64,000 bases of DNA from Flavobacteriales bacterium (GCA_016124845.1 WGMW01000040.1:62001-126000), one strand, 5' to 3'; positions 9,037 through 17,060 are shown, counted from the first letter of the stretch. Program-made: numbers and translations. The notes: generated by a model not told the origin, from the sequence alone.

Positions 9037-10083
9037 ATGAAAGCACTACTTACGTCCATTCTCTGCCTCACAGTTTCAGTAAACGTATTCTCGCAGGAAC
9101 TCTTGGCCCAAGCCAAACCTGTCGATTCGGACGAATGGGGATACATCAATCCGAAAGGCGATTTTATCATCCCCGCCCAATACAGGAATTGCAATGCCTT
9201 TTCCAGCGATGGTCTGGCTGCCATCTATGACAAAAAGTCGAAGCAGTTCTACTTTATTGACACCAAGAACAATAGATTGGAAACGGATGTGAAAGATTTC
9301 AAACTGAAGAACATTTTTGGTTTTGGCACCGTGGGATTTGTCGATAACATGGCCATGGTGGAAATTGATAGGAAGTGGGGATACTTGGACAAAAAAGGTC
9401 ATCTGTCCGTTGCCGCCAAATATGACGATGCTACGGTTTTCGATAACGGTTACGCGCTGGTAAAATCGAAGGATAAATGGCTGATAATTGACAAAGTGGG
9501 AACTGAGCAACCGATACAGGAAAACGTGGAGGATGCCAAACATTTTCAGGAAGGACTTGCTCCAGTAAAAGTTGGCGACAATTATGGATTTGTGAATACT
9601 ACGGGGAAATTAGTGGTCGAAGCGAAGTTTAAAAGTGTCGGTTATTTTGTCCACGGAAAGGCCTGGGCTAAAACCGAAAGCGGGAAGATCGGTTTCATAG
9701 ACCCATCTGGCAACTGGGTTATCGAACCGATATACGATGCGGCAAAGGACGGTTCGTATAGCACGGCATGTACACGCGTCAAAGAAAATGACCAATGGAA
9801 ATTTATTGACAAGAAAGGTACTGTTGTTGACGCGGCAAGTGCTGACTCCTATGGCAATTTTGAAGACGGATTGGCCTATGCAAAGGTCGGTGGACTGGTA
9901 GGCTTTATTTCAGCAACAGGTGCTTGGGCCATTGAACCTCAGTTTGAAGCTGTACGTGATTTCAAAAATGGTTATGCTGCCGCGAAGCAAGGCGACAAAT
10001 GGGGTTTTATTGACAAAACTGGCAACTGGGTCATCAAGCCTCAGTTCGATAGTGTCAAGGATTTCGAAAAAGCTGGAAAATAG
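9037..10083 (+). CDS. Secreted WG-repeat (KWG Leptospira-type) protein
   Basis: A 348-residue protein with a signal peptide (MKALLTSILCLTVSVNVFSQ) followed by about seven WG repeats, each of the form W-G-(Y/F)-I-(D/N)-x-(K/T)-G-x-(W/F)-V-I-x-P-x-(Y/F). Examples are EWGYINPKGDFIIPAQY near the start and KWGFIDKTGNWVIKPQF at the end. The repeats are thought to form a beta-rich solenoid used for binding; no catalytic function is known. ATG 9037 is preferred to the in-frame TTG 9031 because it begins directly with the Lys-containing signal peptide. Confidence 0.87.
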   Translation: MKALLTSILCLTVSVNVFSQELLAQAKPVDSDEWGYINPKGDFIIPAQYRNCNAFSSDGLAAIYDKKSKQFYFIDTKNNRLETDVKDFKLKNIFGFGTVGFVDNMAMVEIDRKWGYLDKKGHLSVAAKYDDATVFDNGYALVKSKDKWLIIDKVGTEQPIQENVEDAKHFQEGLAPVKVGDNYGFVNTTGKLVVEAKFKSVGYFVHGKAWAKTESGKIGFIDPSGNWVIEPIYDAAKDGSYSTACTRVKENDQWKFIDKKGTVVDAASADSYGNFEDGLAYAKVGGLVGFISATGAWAIEPQFEAVRDFKNGYAAAKQGDKWGFIDKTGNWVIKPQFDSVKDFEKAGK

Positions 10084-10102
10084 CTTTCCGTCTCATATTT
10101 GG

Positions 10103-10110
10103 TATCTTTG
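10103..10110 (+). promoter_or_regulatory. -7 box (TATCTTTG) with a long leader before the cold-shock gene
   Basis: TATCTTTG is an exact match to TAnnTTTG. It predicts transcription starting near 10117 and an untranslated leader of about 130 bases before the ATG at 10249. Such a long leader is unusual beside the near-leaderless genes nearby, but typical of cold-shock mRNAs. Confidence 0.6.
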
Positions 10111-10248
10111 TCTCGCTGCCGTTGAGTTTATTTGGTGTTCAGCGGCCATCGATATTGCTCCCCGAGTGCGCCTTCAGTTTGTGTGCTTAGCCTGTGATCC
10201 CTCGGTTTTCATGCACCAAACGCAATTAAAACAAGCAGATTAATATCT

Positions 10249-10698
10249 ATGGGTAGATCTCAAGAAACATTCGGAAAAAAAGAACGGGAAAAGAAAAAAG
10301 CGAAGAAGCGTAAAGAGAAGGAAGAGGCCAGATTGGCAAGAAAGGAAGAAGGGAAAAGCAGCTTTGACGACATGATTGCCTACGTTGACGAGAACGGAAT
10401 GATCGTTGACACACCACCGGATCCAACTGCAAAAAAGCAGGAGATCAAAGCCGAAGATATTGAGCTCGGAATTCCCAAAAAGACGGAAGAGGATGAACCT
10501 ACCGTTCGCAAGGGCGTGGTTTCATTCTTCAATAGCGAAAAAGGCTACGGTTTCATAAAAGATGCTGACTCTGGCGAAAGTATTTTCGTTCACGTGAACA
10601 ACACTTTGGAAGAAATCAAGGAGAACAACTTGGTAACCTTTGAAATGCAACCTGGATTGAAAGGTCCAGAAGCTGCCAAGGTTCAAGTGGTTCGATAA
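10249..10698 (+). CDS. Cold-shock-domain protein with lysine-rich N-terminal extension
   Basis: A 149-residue nucleic-acid-binding protein. The first 40 residues are highly basic (KKEREKKKAKKRKEKEEA), followed by an acidic linker and a C-terminal cold-shock domain (about 85-149). The RNA-binding motifs are KGYGFI (RNP1) and IFVHV (RNP2). Proteins of this build are common in Bacteroidota; the family binds single-stranded RNA or DNA and melts structure at low temperature. A strong terminator follows, shared with the convergent fadD gene. Confidence 0.92.
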   Translation: MGRSQETFGKKEREKKKAKKRKEKEEARLARKEEGKSSFDDMIAYVDENGMIVDTPPDPTAKKQEIKAEDIELGIPKKTEEDEPTVRKGVVSFFNSEKGYGFIKDADSGESIFVHVNNTLEEIKENNLVTFEMQPGLKGPEAAKVQVVR

Positions 10699-10718
10699 TC
10701 CTGCAAAAGACATCACTA

Positions 10719-10745
10719 AAAAGGGCCGCAAATTGCGGCCCTTTT
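10719..10745. terminator. Bidirectional intrinsic terminator
   Basis: Perfect 13-bp arms AAAAGGGCCGCAA (10719-10731) and TTGCGGCCCTTTT (10733-10745), with T runs on both strands. It separates the convergent cold-shock and fadD genes. Confidence 0.9.
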
Positions 10746-10768
10746 CATTTTACGGCATCATCCTAAGA

Positions 10769-12448
10769 TCAGGCAGGTTGCTTCGCCTTTTCTTCATCGC
10801 GAAGTGCTCTACGCAGAATCTTACCAACGTTTGTCTTCGGAAGCTCATCTCTGAACTCGATGTGCTTCGGACGCTTGTAACCTGTCAGTTCTTCGTGGCA
10901 GTAAGCTTTCAACTCCTCTACAGTCAGCGATTGGTCTTTCTTCACCACAAAGATCTTAACCGCCTCGGTCGATTTTTCATCTGGAACACCAACTGCCGCT
11001 ACTTCCAGCACCTTTGGATGCGAGGCAACCACGTCTTCTACTTCGTTCGGATAGACATTGAATCCTGAAACAAGGATCATGTCCTTGATACGGTCAACGA
11101 TGGTGAAGAATCCATCTTCACTCATCACGGCCACGTCACCTGTACGCAACCAACCGTCCTTAATGACATTGGCAGTTTCCTCAGGACGGTTATAGTAGCC
11201 TTGCATCACTTGCGGCCCTTTGATGTTGATCTCGCCACGCTCACCAACTGGGACTTCATTCCCATCCTCATCACACAATTTCATTTCTGTTGAAGGAACT
11301 GGCACGCCAATGGTTCCGATGCGAGCGCGCCCATCCAGTGGGTTGGCCGAAGCTACAGGCGAACTTTCTGTCAATCCGTACCCTTCCACCAACAGGTTTC
11401 CAGTTACATCACGCCATTTCTCCGCAACTGCTTTCTGAATGGCCATGGCACCACCGATGACAGCTTTTACCGAGCTGAAATCCAGTTGTTTGAACTCTTC
11501 ATTGTTTAACAGGCCGTTGAAGAGTGTGTTCACACCTGTCATCACCGTCCACTTGTGTTTGCCAAGCTCTTTCACGAAAGCTGGAATGTCACGAGGATTC
11601 GTGATCAAAACGTTCTTTCCTCCCAAACAGATGAAAGAAAGACAGTTCACCGTCAAGGAGAAGATGTGATACATCGGCAAAGGCGTAACGATAATCTCCT
11701 TGCCTTCTTCAAGCACATTTCCCATCCAGCCTTTCATCTGCTCCATGTTTGCAATCACATTACGATGCGAAAGCACGGCTCCTTTCGAAACACCCGTTGT
11801 TCCACCAGTATACTGAAGGAAAGCGGTATCTGTGTTCTTGATCTCAACTGGCTTCACTTTCAGACCTCGGTCTTTCACCAACTCACGGAAATCGATCGTG
11901 TTCTTTATGCTGTAAGGCGGCACCATTTTCTTCACGTGCTTCAGCACCAGATTCACAATAAACTGCTTTGGCTGCGGAAAGAGGTCTGGAATCTGCGTTA
12001 CGATGACATGCTTCACCGTTGTCTTGTGCAAACATTCTTGCAATTCAGCACAAAAGTTGGCAACGATCACAAGTGCTTTGGCGCCTGCATCATTCAACTG
12101 ATGCTCCATTTCGCGCGATGTGTAAAGCGGGTTGACATTCACCACAACCAATCCAGCCAAGAAAGAACCGTAAATACAAACGGGGTATTGAAGCAGGTTC
12201 GGCATCTGAATGGCGATCTTATCACCTGGTTTCAGGTCGGTATTGTTCTGAATCCAAGCAGCAAAATTGTGCGCCTTTCGCTTCAGTTGGTTGAAGGTCA
12301 TCGGAACACCCATGTTCTCAAAAGCCACCTTATCCCCGAACTTATCGCAGCTCTCTTCAAATGCTGCAACGATGTTGGGATAACTGTCAGGGTTTATCTC
12401 TTTCGGAACGCCTCCTGTGTAATGCTGATACCAAACAAAATCTGCCAT
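10769..12448 (-). CDS. fadD: Long-chain fatty-acid-CoA ligase
   Basis: A 559-residue adenylate-forming enzyme that activates long-chain fatty acids with ATP and CoA at the inner face of the membrane, feeding beta-oxidation or lipid remodelling. Signature motifs in order: YTGGTTGVSKGA (213-224, the AMP-binding P-loop), YGLTE (about 373), GWLRTGD (about 440), DRIKDMI (FACS motif, about 459) and the catalytic lysine in KTNVGKILRR near the C-terminus. The length is usual for FadD. A TAGATTTG -7 box lies about 40 bases upstream of the start. Confidence 0.93.
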   Translation of the reverse strand: MADFVWYQHYTGGVPKEINPDSYPNIVAAFEESCDKFGDKVAFENMGVPMTFNQLKRKAHNFAAWIQNNTDLKPGDKIAIQMPNLLQYPVCIYGSFLAGLVVVNVNPLYTSREMEHQLNDAGAKALVIVANFCAELQECLHKTTVKHVIVTQIPDLFPQPKQFIVNLVLKHVKKMVPPYSIKNTIDFRELVKDRGLKVKPVEIKNTDTAFLQYTGGTTGVSKGAVLSHRNVIANMEQMKGWMGNVLEEGKEIIVTPLPMYHIFSLTVNCLSFICLGGKNVLITNPRDIPAFVKELGKHKWTVMTGVNTLFNGLLNNEEFKQLDFSSVKAVIGGAMAIQKAVAEKWRDVTGNLLVEGYGLTESSPVASANPLDGRARIGTIGVPVPSTEMKLCDEDGNEVPVGERGEINIKGPQVMQGYYNRPEETANVIKDGWLRTGDVAVMSEDGFFTIVDRIKDMILVSGFNVYPNEVEDVVASHPKVLEVAAVGVPDEKSTEAVKIFVVKKDQSLTVEELKAYCHEELTGYKRPKHIEFRDELPKTNVGKILRRALRDEEKAKQPA

Positions 12449-12487
12449 GTAACTCTATTTTTTTTAGTGAATTGGGGGAATGGAGAA

Positions 12488-12495
12488 CAAATCTA
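12488..12495 (-). promoter_or_regulatory. -7 box (TAGATTTG) for fadD
   Basis: On the minus strand this reads TAGATTTG, an exact TAnnTTTG match, giving a predicted leader of about 33 bases before the fadD ATG at 12448. No -33 element is clear. Confidence 0.5.
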
Positions 12496-12608
12496 ATGTT
12501 TGAATCAGTTCTGCCTATGCTGCGAAAGGAATTGCAACAAATTTTCACTCCGTAAATAGTTTACGATGTGCTGCTGTTGGTTTGCTGACGTAATCAAAAC
12601 AACACGTT

Positions 12609-13082
12609 ATGAAAAGCAGCAAAAACAACACAAAAGAACTTGTTCTGGAAGTAGCCAAAGATGGTTTCCGAAGATTGGTTTACCGCACTTGGAACAATGA
12701 TGGAAGCGTTCTTTTTCTGGAGGAAAGTGATCTGGAAGATTTCTCACGCCCCATTTGTGAAAACAACGATTTCAATGTGTTCTTCTCGGAGCGAGACCTC
12801 TGGAAGTCATTCACCGATTACACATCAAGCGAAGGCGTTCTGAACCGTTCGGTCTGGCATGAAACTGCCGATGAATGGCTTCAGTTGAAACCACTTTTCA
12901 TCCATCAGGATATGAAACTTCTGATTCAGAATTCGCTGGCAGACGCAACCCGTGAGATCCAGATCAATGATACCCGAAAAATTGACGGTATCAGGATGTG
13001 GTTACGCGCCTTGTCCAAACCAACTCAGAAACTGGAAAAAGCTGTTACAAACCCTCTTGAAACTTACCGTCATGCTGTCTAA
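12609..13082 (+). CDS. Protein of unknown function, first gene of a two-gene unit
   Basis: A 157-residue soluble protein that I do not recognise. It has no signal peptide or membrane segment. The N-terminal half is acidic and aromatic (VYRTWNNDGSVLFLEESDLEDF), the C-terminal half more helical (WLRALSKPTQKLEKAV). Its last 11 bases overlap the start of the next gene, which has a HIRAN-like pattern, so the two are probably translated together and may work together. Confidence 0.65.
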   Translation: MKSSKNNTKELVLEVAKDGFRRLVYRTWNNDGSVLFLEESDLEDFSRPICENNDFNVFFSERDLWKSFTDYTSSEGVLNRSVWHETADEWLQLKPLFIHQDMKLLIQNSLADATREIQINDTRKIDGIRMWLRALSKPTQKLEKAVTNPLETYRHAV

Positions 13083-13449
13083 ACACACATACTTCACCAC
13101 CGAAAACCTGAGTACAAATCCGTTATTGGTTCAGCACCGCGCGTGGCTTGGTGCTATGGATAAAAGCGAAGTTCCGTATGTCTATCATCACTTGCGAAAA
13201 GGCTGCATTCTTCAACTGCATTCGGTTTCGGGTTCAGATTCCCGCCATTTGATGTACACAGTGAAATATGGATCCTACTTTCTGGGCGTGTTGAGCAGTT
13301 CGTTGGCAAGACGCGTGCAACAACTCGAATTGGAAGGAAAGGTGTATCGATTGACCATCTCCAATATTGTCAAGGAAAAGTACCTGCCACCGACCGCCAT
13401 CGAGGTGGAACTGGAGTGCGAATCAGGATTTCTCACAGATGCTGCGTGA
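13072..13449 (+). CDS. Small HIRAN-like protein
   Basis: A 125-residue protein starting at ATG 13072 (MLSKHTYFTTENLS), which overlaps the preceding gene by 11 bases; an in-frame start at 12952 would lie deep inside that gene. Residues about 38-115 follow the HIRAN order: LRKGCILQLH, a strand ending in GSYFLGVLSSSLARRVQQLE, EGKVYRLTISNI, and a closing strand PPTAIEVELE. The Asn and Asp found in classic HIRAN domains are not obvious. HIRAN domains bind DNA 3' ends or stalled-fork structures. The assignment is by pattern only. Confidence 0.6.
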   Translation: MLSKHTYFTTENLSTNPLLVQHRAWLGAMDKSEVPYVYHHLRKGCILQLHSVSGSDSRHLMYTVKYGSYFLGVLSSSLARRVQQLELEGKVYRLTISNIVKEKYLPPTAIEVELECESGFLTDAA

Positions 13450-13582
13450 TTCACGTAACAACAAGTTTTGAATACAGAATTGAACATTCAATTGTTGATA
13501 AAGATGCAACATTCCGACAAACGGAGTAGCACACGGATCCTACATTCGCGGCATCAAACAAACCAACATGCGTCCCCAATTT

Positions 13583-13912
13583 ATGAAGCAGTTTTTCGGT
13601 ATTCTCATGATTTCTTCCGTAGCGTTCGGAAGTCATGCAAATAACGTTATAGGTGAACCTAATTCAGAGAAATCGGTCATCATCTATTCTGAGGTAAAAA
13701 CCAATATGCTCAGCATTCAGGTTGATGACCAATTGGCTGGAACGTCCGTAACCGTTTCCATTTTCAATTCCATCGGTGAAATTGTGCTGGAGAACACACT
13801 TGGGTTGGGCTTGAACAAGATCAGCGTAGCTGGTTTGGAGAAAGGCGAATATATAGCTGTTGTGCGCGAGAATGGCGTTTACACCAGTAAATCCTCTTTC
13901 GAGGTAAAATAA
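13583..13912 (+). CDS. Small secreted protein consisting mainly of a T9SS-type sorting domain
   Basis: A 109-residue protein. From ATG 13583 it begins MKQFFGILMISSVAFGSHAN, a signal peptide; ATG 13568 would add five residues. After about 25 linker residues the rest (about 40-109) has the fold order of a type A C-terminal sorting domain: MLSIQVDD, then VTVSIFNSIGEIV, GLNKISVAGLEKGEYIAVV, and a final strand SSFEVK. No cargo domain precedes it. A TACATTCG box (13541-13548) is a likely promoter. Confidence 0.75.
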   Translation: MKQFFGILMISSVAFGSHANNVIGEPNSEKSVIIYSEVKTNMLSIQVDDQLAGTSVTVSIFNSIGEIVLENTLGLGLNKISVAGLEKGEYIAVVRENGVYTSKSSFEVK

Positions 13913-13935
13913 CCTCAACCGTTTTTGATCACACG

Positions 13936-13970
13936 AAGCTCGGTTCGCCTCAGGCGAATCGGGCTTTTTA
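13936..13970. terminator. Bidirectional terminator with GCCTCAGGC core
   Basis: AAGCTCGGTTCGCC (13936-13949) pairs with GGCGAATCGGGCTT (13953-13966) with two non-Watson-Crick positions around a TCA loop, followed by T's. It lies between the convergent sorting-domain gene and the photolyase gene. The core resembles the terminator at 15344-15372. Confidence 0.8.
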
Positions 13971-15275
13971 TTTGAGCGCGATTTTGTAACGGTCAAGCGC
14001 ACGTTCACGAGCAAACTTGTGCTCGATAATAGGTTTGGGATATGTCAGTTCTTGAAATTCTGGCACCCACTTTTGGATGTATTTCAACTGCGGATCGAAC
14101 TTCTGCGTTTGCAGATCAGGATTGAACACGCGGAAATACGGAGCAGCATCGCAACCTGAACCTGCCGCCCATTGCCACCCTCCATTGTTGCTTGATAGCT
14201 CAAAATCCAATAGTTTCTTGGCGAAATAAGCTTCGCCCCAACGCCAGTCCAGCAACAGATGTTTGGTAAGGAAACTGGCCACCACCATCCGAACGCGATT
14301 GTGCATCCAACCTGTTTCATTCAGTTCACGCATGCCAGCATCCACGATCGGATAACCCGTTTCGCCTTTGCACCAGGCTTCGAAGTGTTTTTCATTTCGC
14401 TCCCACGCTATTTGGTCGTATTGCGGTTTGAACGCACCACCGACCACATGCGGAAAATGCCACAGGATCATCATGTAGAAATCCCGCCAAATGAGTTCGT
14501 TCAAGAATTTGCCGTTGGTCTCCTGTGCCATTCGCGCCAGTTTTCTGATGCTAATGGTTCCGAACCGCAGATGAACACTTAATCGTGATGTTCCATGGAT
14601 GCTCGGAATATCCCGTGTGTTGTGGTAATTCTTGATGATGTCCAATTCCACTTCTGAAGAAGGAACATCAACATAAGTTTTCAGAAAACCGATTTCTTCT
14701 AAACTTGGGAAATGGGCTGCTTCGAACTTCAAAAAGTTGTCGAAATACTTCTCCGTTGGATATGAACTCAGGTAAAATGCATTCACCTTCTCTTTCCACT
14801 TCTTGGAATATGGCGTGTAAACCGTGTATGGCTTTCCGTCATCCTTCAGCACCTCATCTTTTTCGAAAATGCATTGGTCCTTTGAGGTGTGGAAACCCGC
14901 TCTGTTTTCATTCAGCAATTCAGCAATTTGCCTGTCACGTTCTTGCGCGTAAGGCTCATAATCGTGATTGGTGAAAACCGCTTTGACCGAATATGCCGAA
15001 AGCAACTTCTTGTAAACCTCCAACGGACTTCCGTGAAATACCAGCAAATCGGAACCCAACGCCTTTAGTCGCGATTTGAGCTCTTCCAGCATTCGATGAA
15101 TGAAATCAACACGCCTGTCTGCTTTGTCTTCCAGTTTGGAGAGAATGTGCTGATCGAAAATGAAAATGGGTAAGACGGGATTTCCTGAGCGCAAGGCGTG
15201 ATACAATCCTGCGTTGTCATCCAATCGCAGATCGCGCCTGAACCAAAAAACAGATACTTCTCTCTTATCAGTCAT
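13968..15275 (-). CDS. phrB: Deoxyribodipyrimidine photolyase
   Basis: A 435-residue FAD enzyme that uses blue light to split cyclobutane pyrimidine dimers. The N-terminal antenna-binding domain starts FWFRRDLRLDDNAGLYHAL. The C-terminal FAD domain carries GTSRLSVHLRFGTISIR, ELIWRDFYMMIL, TGYPIVDAGMRELNETGWMH and NNGGWQWAAGSGCDAAPYF, the regions that hold FAD and the electron-transfer tryptophans. The length is typical of class I CPD photolyases; a cryptochrome cannot be fully excluded. It is the last gene of a co-directional block containing folE, idi, an ECF sigma factor and a B12-type MerR regulator, consistent with light-induced expression. Confidence 0.93.
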   Translation of the reverse strand: MTDKREVSVFWFRRDLRLDDNAGLYHALRSGNPVLPIFIFDQHILSKLEDKADRRVDFIHRMLEELKSRLKALGSDLLVFHGSPLEVYKKLLSAYSVKAVFTNHDYEPYAQERDRQIAELLNENRAGFHTSKDQCIFEKDEVLKDDGKPYTVYTPYSKKWKEKVNAFYLSSYPTEKYFDNFLKFEAAHFPSLEEIGFLKTYVDVPSSEVELDIIKNYHNTRDIPSIHGTSRLSVHLRFGTISIRKLARMAQETNGKFLNELIWRDFYMMILWHFPHVVGGAFKPQYDQIAWERNEKHFEAWCKGETGYPIVDAGMRELNETGWMHNRVRMVVASFLTKHLLLDWRWGEAYFAKKLLDFELSSNNGGWQWAAGSGCDAAPYFRVFNPDLQTQKFDPQLKYIQKWVPEFQELTYPKPIIEHKFARERALDRYKIALK

Positions 15276-15303
15276 TCTGGATTTATTTCAGAAACTAAAC
15301 CCA

Positions 15304-15330
15304 AGATGCTGAAACAAGTTCAGCATGACG
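15304..15330. repeat. Short dispersed-type palindrome (ATGCTGAA core)
   Basis: ATGCTGAA (15306-15313) and TTCAGCAT (15319-15326) are perfect 8-bp arms around ACAAG. From memory, the sequence around GCTGAAACAAGTTCAGC is a repeat found many times in some Bacteroidota genomes. It lies between folE and phrB and may also affect the transcript joining them. Confidence 0.6.
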
Positions 15331-15343
15331 GGAAAAAATAAAA

Positions 15344-15372
15344 AACCCCATCCGCCTCAGGCGGACAGGGTT
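15344..15372 (-). terminator. Intrinsic terminator after folE
   Basis: AACCC and GGGTT outer arms with an inner TCCGCC/GGCGGA stem and TCA loop; on the minus strand a T run follows (complement of the A run at 15335-15345). It lies 22 bases beyond the folE stop, so phrB may need its own promoter or read-through. Confidence 0.75.
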
Positions 15373-15393
15373 CATTTATCGGTCAAGAAAAAT

Positions 15394-16089
15394 CTACTTC
15401 GTTCCGTAAACGTACTGCAGGAACTCCTTCTTGGTTTCTTCATTTTGGAATGCGCCACCGTAGCTGGCCGTAACCGTGCTGCTGCTCGTGTCCTCTACTC
15501 CACGCAATGACACACACATGTGTTTGGCATCAATGATCACCGCCACATCTTCCGTACCCAACGCTTCTTTCAGTTCGTTGGCAATTTGCATGGTCATGCG
15601 TTCCTGAACCTGTGGTCGCTTGGCGAAATAATCGACAATGCGGTTGAGTTTGGATAGACCGACAACCTTACCACTGTTGATGTAAGCCACGTGAGCCACA
15701 CCGATGATCGGCACAAAATGGTGCTCACAGAACGAATGGACCTTGATATCCTTTTCCACCAACATTTCGTTGTAGCCGTACTTGTTCTCGAAGAGTTTGA
15801 CGTCAGGTTTATTCATCGGGTTCAGCCCGCTGAAAACCTCTTCCACGTACATTTTGGCCACGCGCATAGGTGTTCCTTGAAGACTATCGTCAGACAGATC
15901 CAAGCCAAGCGTGTCCATGATGTAAGCAAAATGCTCCGCGATCTTCGCCATCTTTTCCTTGTCGGAAAGGACGTGCGCATCAGGCTTCATCGGTGTTTCG
16001 AGCGTTGTGGAGATGTGGTTATCGCCAACCTCTTCGATCAACTCGATGTCTCTATCCTTCAAATTCAACAAAATTCCGTTCTGTCTCAT
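15394..16089 (-). CDS. folE: GTP cyclohydrolase I
   Basis: A 231-residue zinc enzyme that converts GTP to 7,8-dihydroneopterin triphosphate, the first step to folate and other pterins. The motif HSFCEHHFVPIIG gives zinc ligands Cys121 and His124, and KHMCVSLRG gives Cys192. GLSKLNRIVDYFAKRPQVQE is the classic family block. The ATG at 16089 lies within the 3' end of the preceding pterin synthase gene (38-base overlap); the N-terminus DIELIEEVGDNHI matches relatives, which supports this start. Placement beside a photolyase is notable, because reduced folate is an antenna cofactor of many photolyases. Confidence 0.95.
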   Translation of the reverse strand: MRQNGILLNLKDRDIELIEEVGDNHISTTLETPMKPDAHVLSDKEKMAKIAEHFAYIMDTLGLDLSDDSLQGTPMRVAKMYVEEVFSGLNPMNKPDVKLFENKYGYNEMLVEKDIKVHSFCEHHFVPIIGVAHVAYINSGKVVGLSKLNRIVDYFAKRPQVQERMTMQIANELKEALGTEDVAVIIDAKHMCVSLRGVEDTSSSTVTASYGGAFQNEETKKEFLQYVYGTK

Positions 16090-16462
16090 GTAAAACGATT
16101 TTTAGCTCCAATTCCTTCTTCAAATGTGGTCGAAGCTTGTTCCAAATAACCACCGCGATATTCTCTGCTGTGGGGTTCAAATTCTTGAATTCTTCTGTGT
16201 CCAAATTGAGGTTGCGGTGATCGAAAGGCTTCTCAACATATTCGCTGATCAGCGCCTTCAATTCCTTCATATCGATGACGTAACCCGTTTCAGGGTCAAT
16301 TGTTCCCTTCACGCTTACGGTCAGTTCATAATTGTGGCCGTGGTAGTTCGGGTTGTTGCATTTTCCGAACACCTCATTGTTCTTCTCCTCTGTCCAACTT
16401 GGGTTGAAAAGTCGATGGGCGGCATTGAACTGCGCCTTTCTGCTGACGGTTACTTTCATCAT
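16052..16462 (-). CDS. queD: 6-pyruvoyl/6-carboxytetrahydropterin synthase family protein
   Basis: A 136-residue enzyme of the PTPS/QueD family, which acts on the product of GTP cyclohydrolase I to make 6-carboxytetrahydropterin (queuosine precursor) or 6-pyruvoyltetrahydropterin. Zinc ligands are His16 (NAAHRL), His41 and His43 (YHGHNY), with the catalytic Cys35 in GKCNNPNYHGHNY. The 3' end overlaps folE by 38 bases, so the two consecutive pterin enzymes are tightly coupled. Whether the product feeds queuosine or another pterin cannot be told; no queC, queE or queF is in the window. Confidence 0.88.
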   Translation of the reverse strand: MMKVTVSRKAQFNAAHRLFNPSWTEEKNNEVFGKCNNPNYHGHNYELTVSVKGTIDPETGYVIDMKELKALISEYVEKPFDHRNLNLDTEEFKNLNPTAENIAVVIWNKLRPHLKKELELKIVLHETERNFVEFEG

Positions 16463-16468
16463 CCTACA

Positions 16469-17017
16469 TTATACTCCCACCGACCGCAGCCGATGTTCCA
16501 TTCCTGTAAGGTGATCCCTGAACTTATCGATGATAATGCGGAACCAGATCGAGTAGCGTTCTGGCCTGTTGGCCGCGTCCGTGAATACCTTATCTAACGA
16601 TGCAAAAGTACAATCTTCTGCCTCGTTTGGGTTCAATTCTATTTTCCCTTCGTGAACTCCGAAGAAAACATGATCGAATTCGTTCTCAATGAGGCCATTT
16701 TCAACCTCGCCTTTGTACACGAATGAGAACTGTTCTTCCAACTTGGTTTCGATGCCCATTTCCTCTTTCAACCTGCGCGAAGCACATTCCAAATTGGTTT
16801 CTCCATCTCGCGGATGCGTACAACACGTGTTGGTCCACAGTCCCGCACCGTGGTATTTGGTGGCTGCGCGCTTCTGTAACAGCAATTCGCCCTTTTTGTT
16901 GAAGATGAACACGGAAACCGCCCGATGCAACACGCCTTTCTGATGCGCTTCCAACTTTTCCATCAGACCGATCTGCTCGTCCTGCTCATTGACCAATATG
17001 ACTTTTTCAGTACTCAT
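16469..17017 (-). CDS. idi: Isopentenyl-diphosphate delta-isomerase (type I)
   Basis: A 182-residue Nudix-fold enzyme that interconverts IPP and DMAPP, supplying the primer for carotenoids, quinones and other isoprenoids. Key features are the active-site Cys in WTNTCCTHPRDGE, the Nudix-like SRRLKEEMGIE, and a C-terminal RYSIWFRII block. ATG 17017 (MSTEKVILVNEQ) is the start; the longer in-frame ORF from 17071 would run through the terminator hairpin at 17028-17060. It lies six bases before queD. Its presence in this block suggests that it supports light-induced carotenoid synthesis, though no crt gene is in the window. Confidence 0.92.
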   Translation of the reverse strand: MSTEKVILVNEQDEQIGLMEKLEAHQKGVLHRAVSVFIFNKKGELLLQKRAATKYHGAGLWTNTCCTHPRDGETNLECASRRLKEEMGIETKLEEQFSFVYKGEVENGLIENEFDHVFFGVHEGKIELNPNEAEDCTFASLDKVFTDAANRPERYSIWFRIIIDKFRDHLTGMEHRLRSVGV

Positions 17018-17027
17018 TGAACAAACA

Positions 17028-17060
17028 AAAGTCGTCAACTTTCGAAAAGTTGACGACTTT
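17028..17060 (-). terminator. Terminator after the sigma-factor gene
   Basis: Perfect 15-bp arms AAAGTCGTCAACTTT (17028-17042) and AAAGTTGACGACTTT (17046-17060) around a 3-base loop, followed on the minus strand by TTTTG. It sits between the sigma-factor stop and the idi start, so idi-queD-folE may be partly separated from the sigma transcript. Confidence 0.85.

Noticed and set aside
11555-12496. 313-codon plus-strand frame
   Set aside because: Antisense shadow of fadD rich in His/Leu/Arg without domains.
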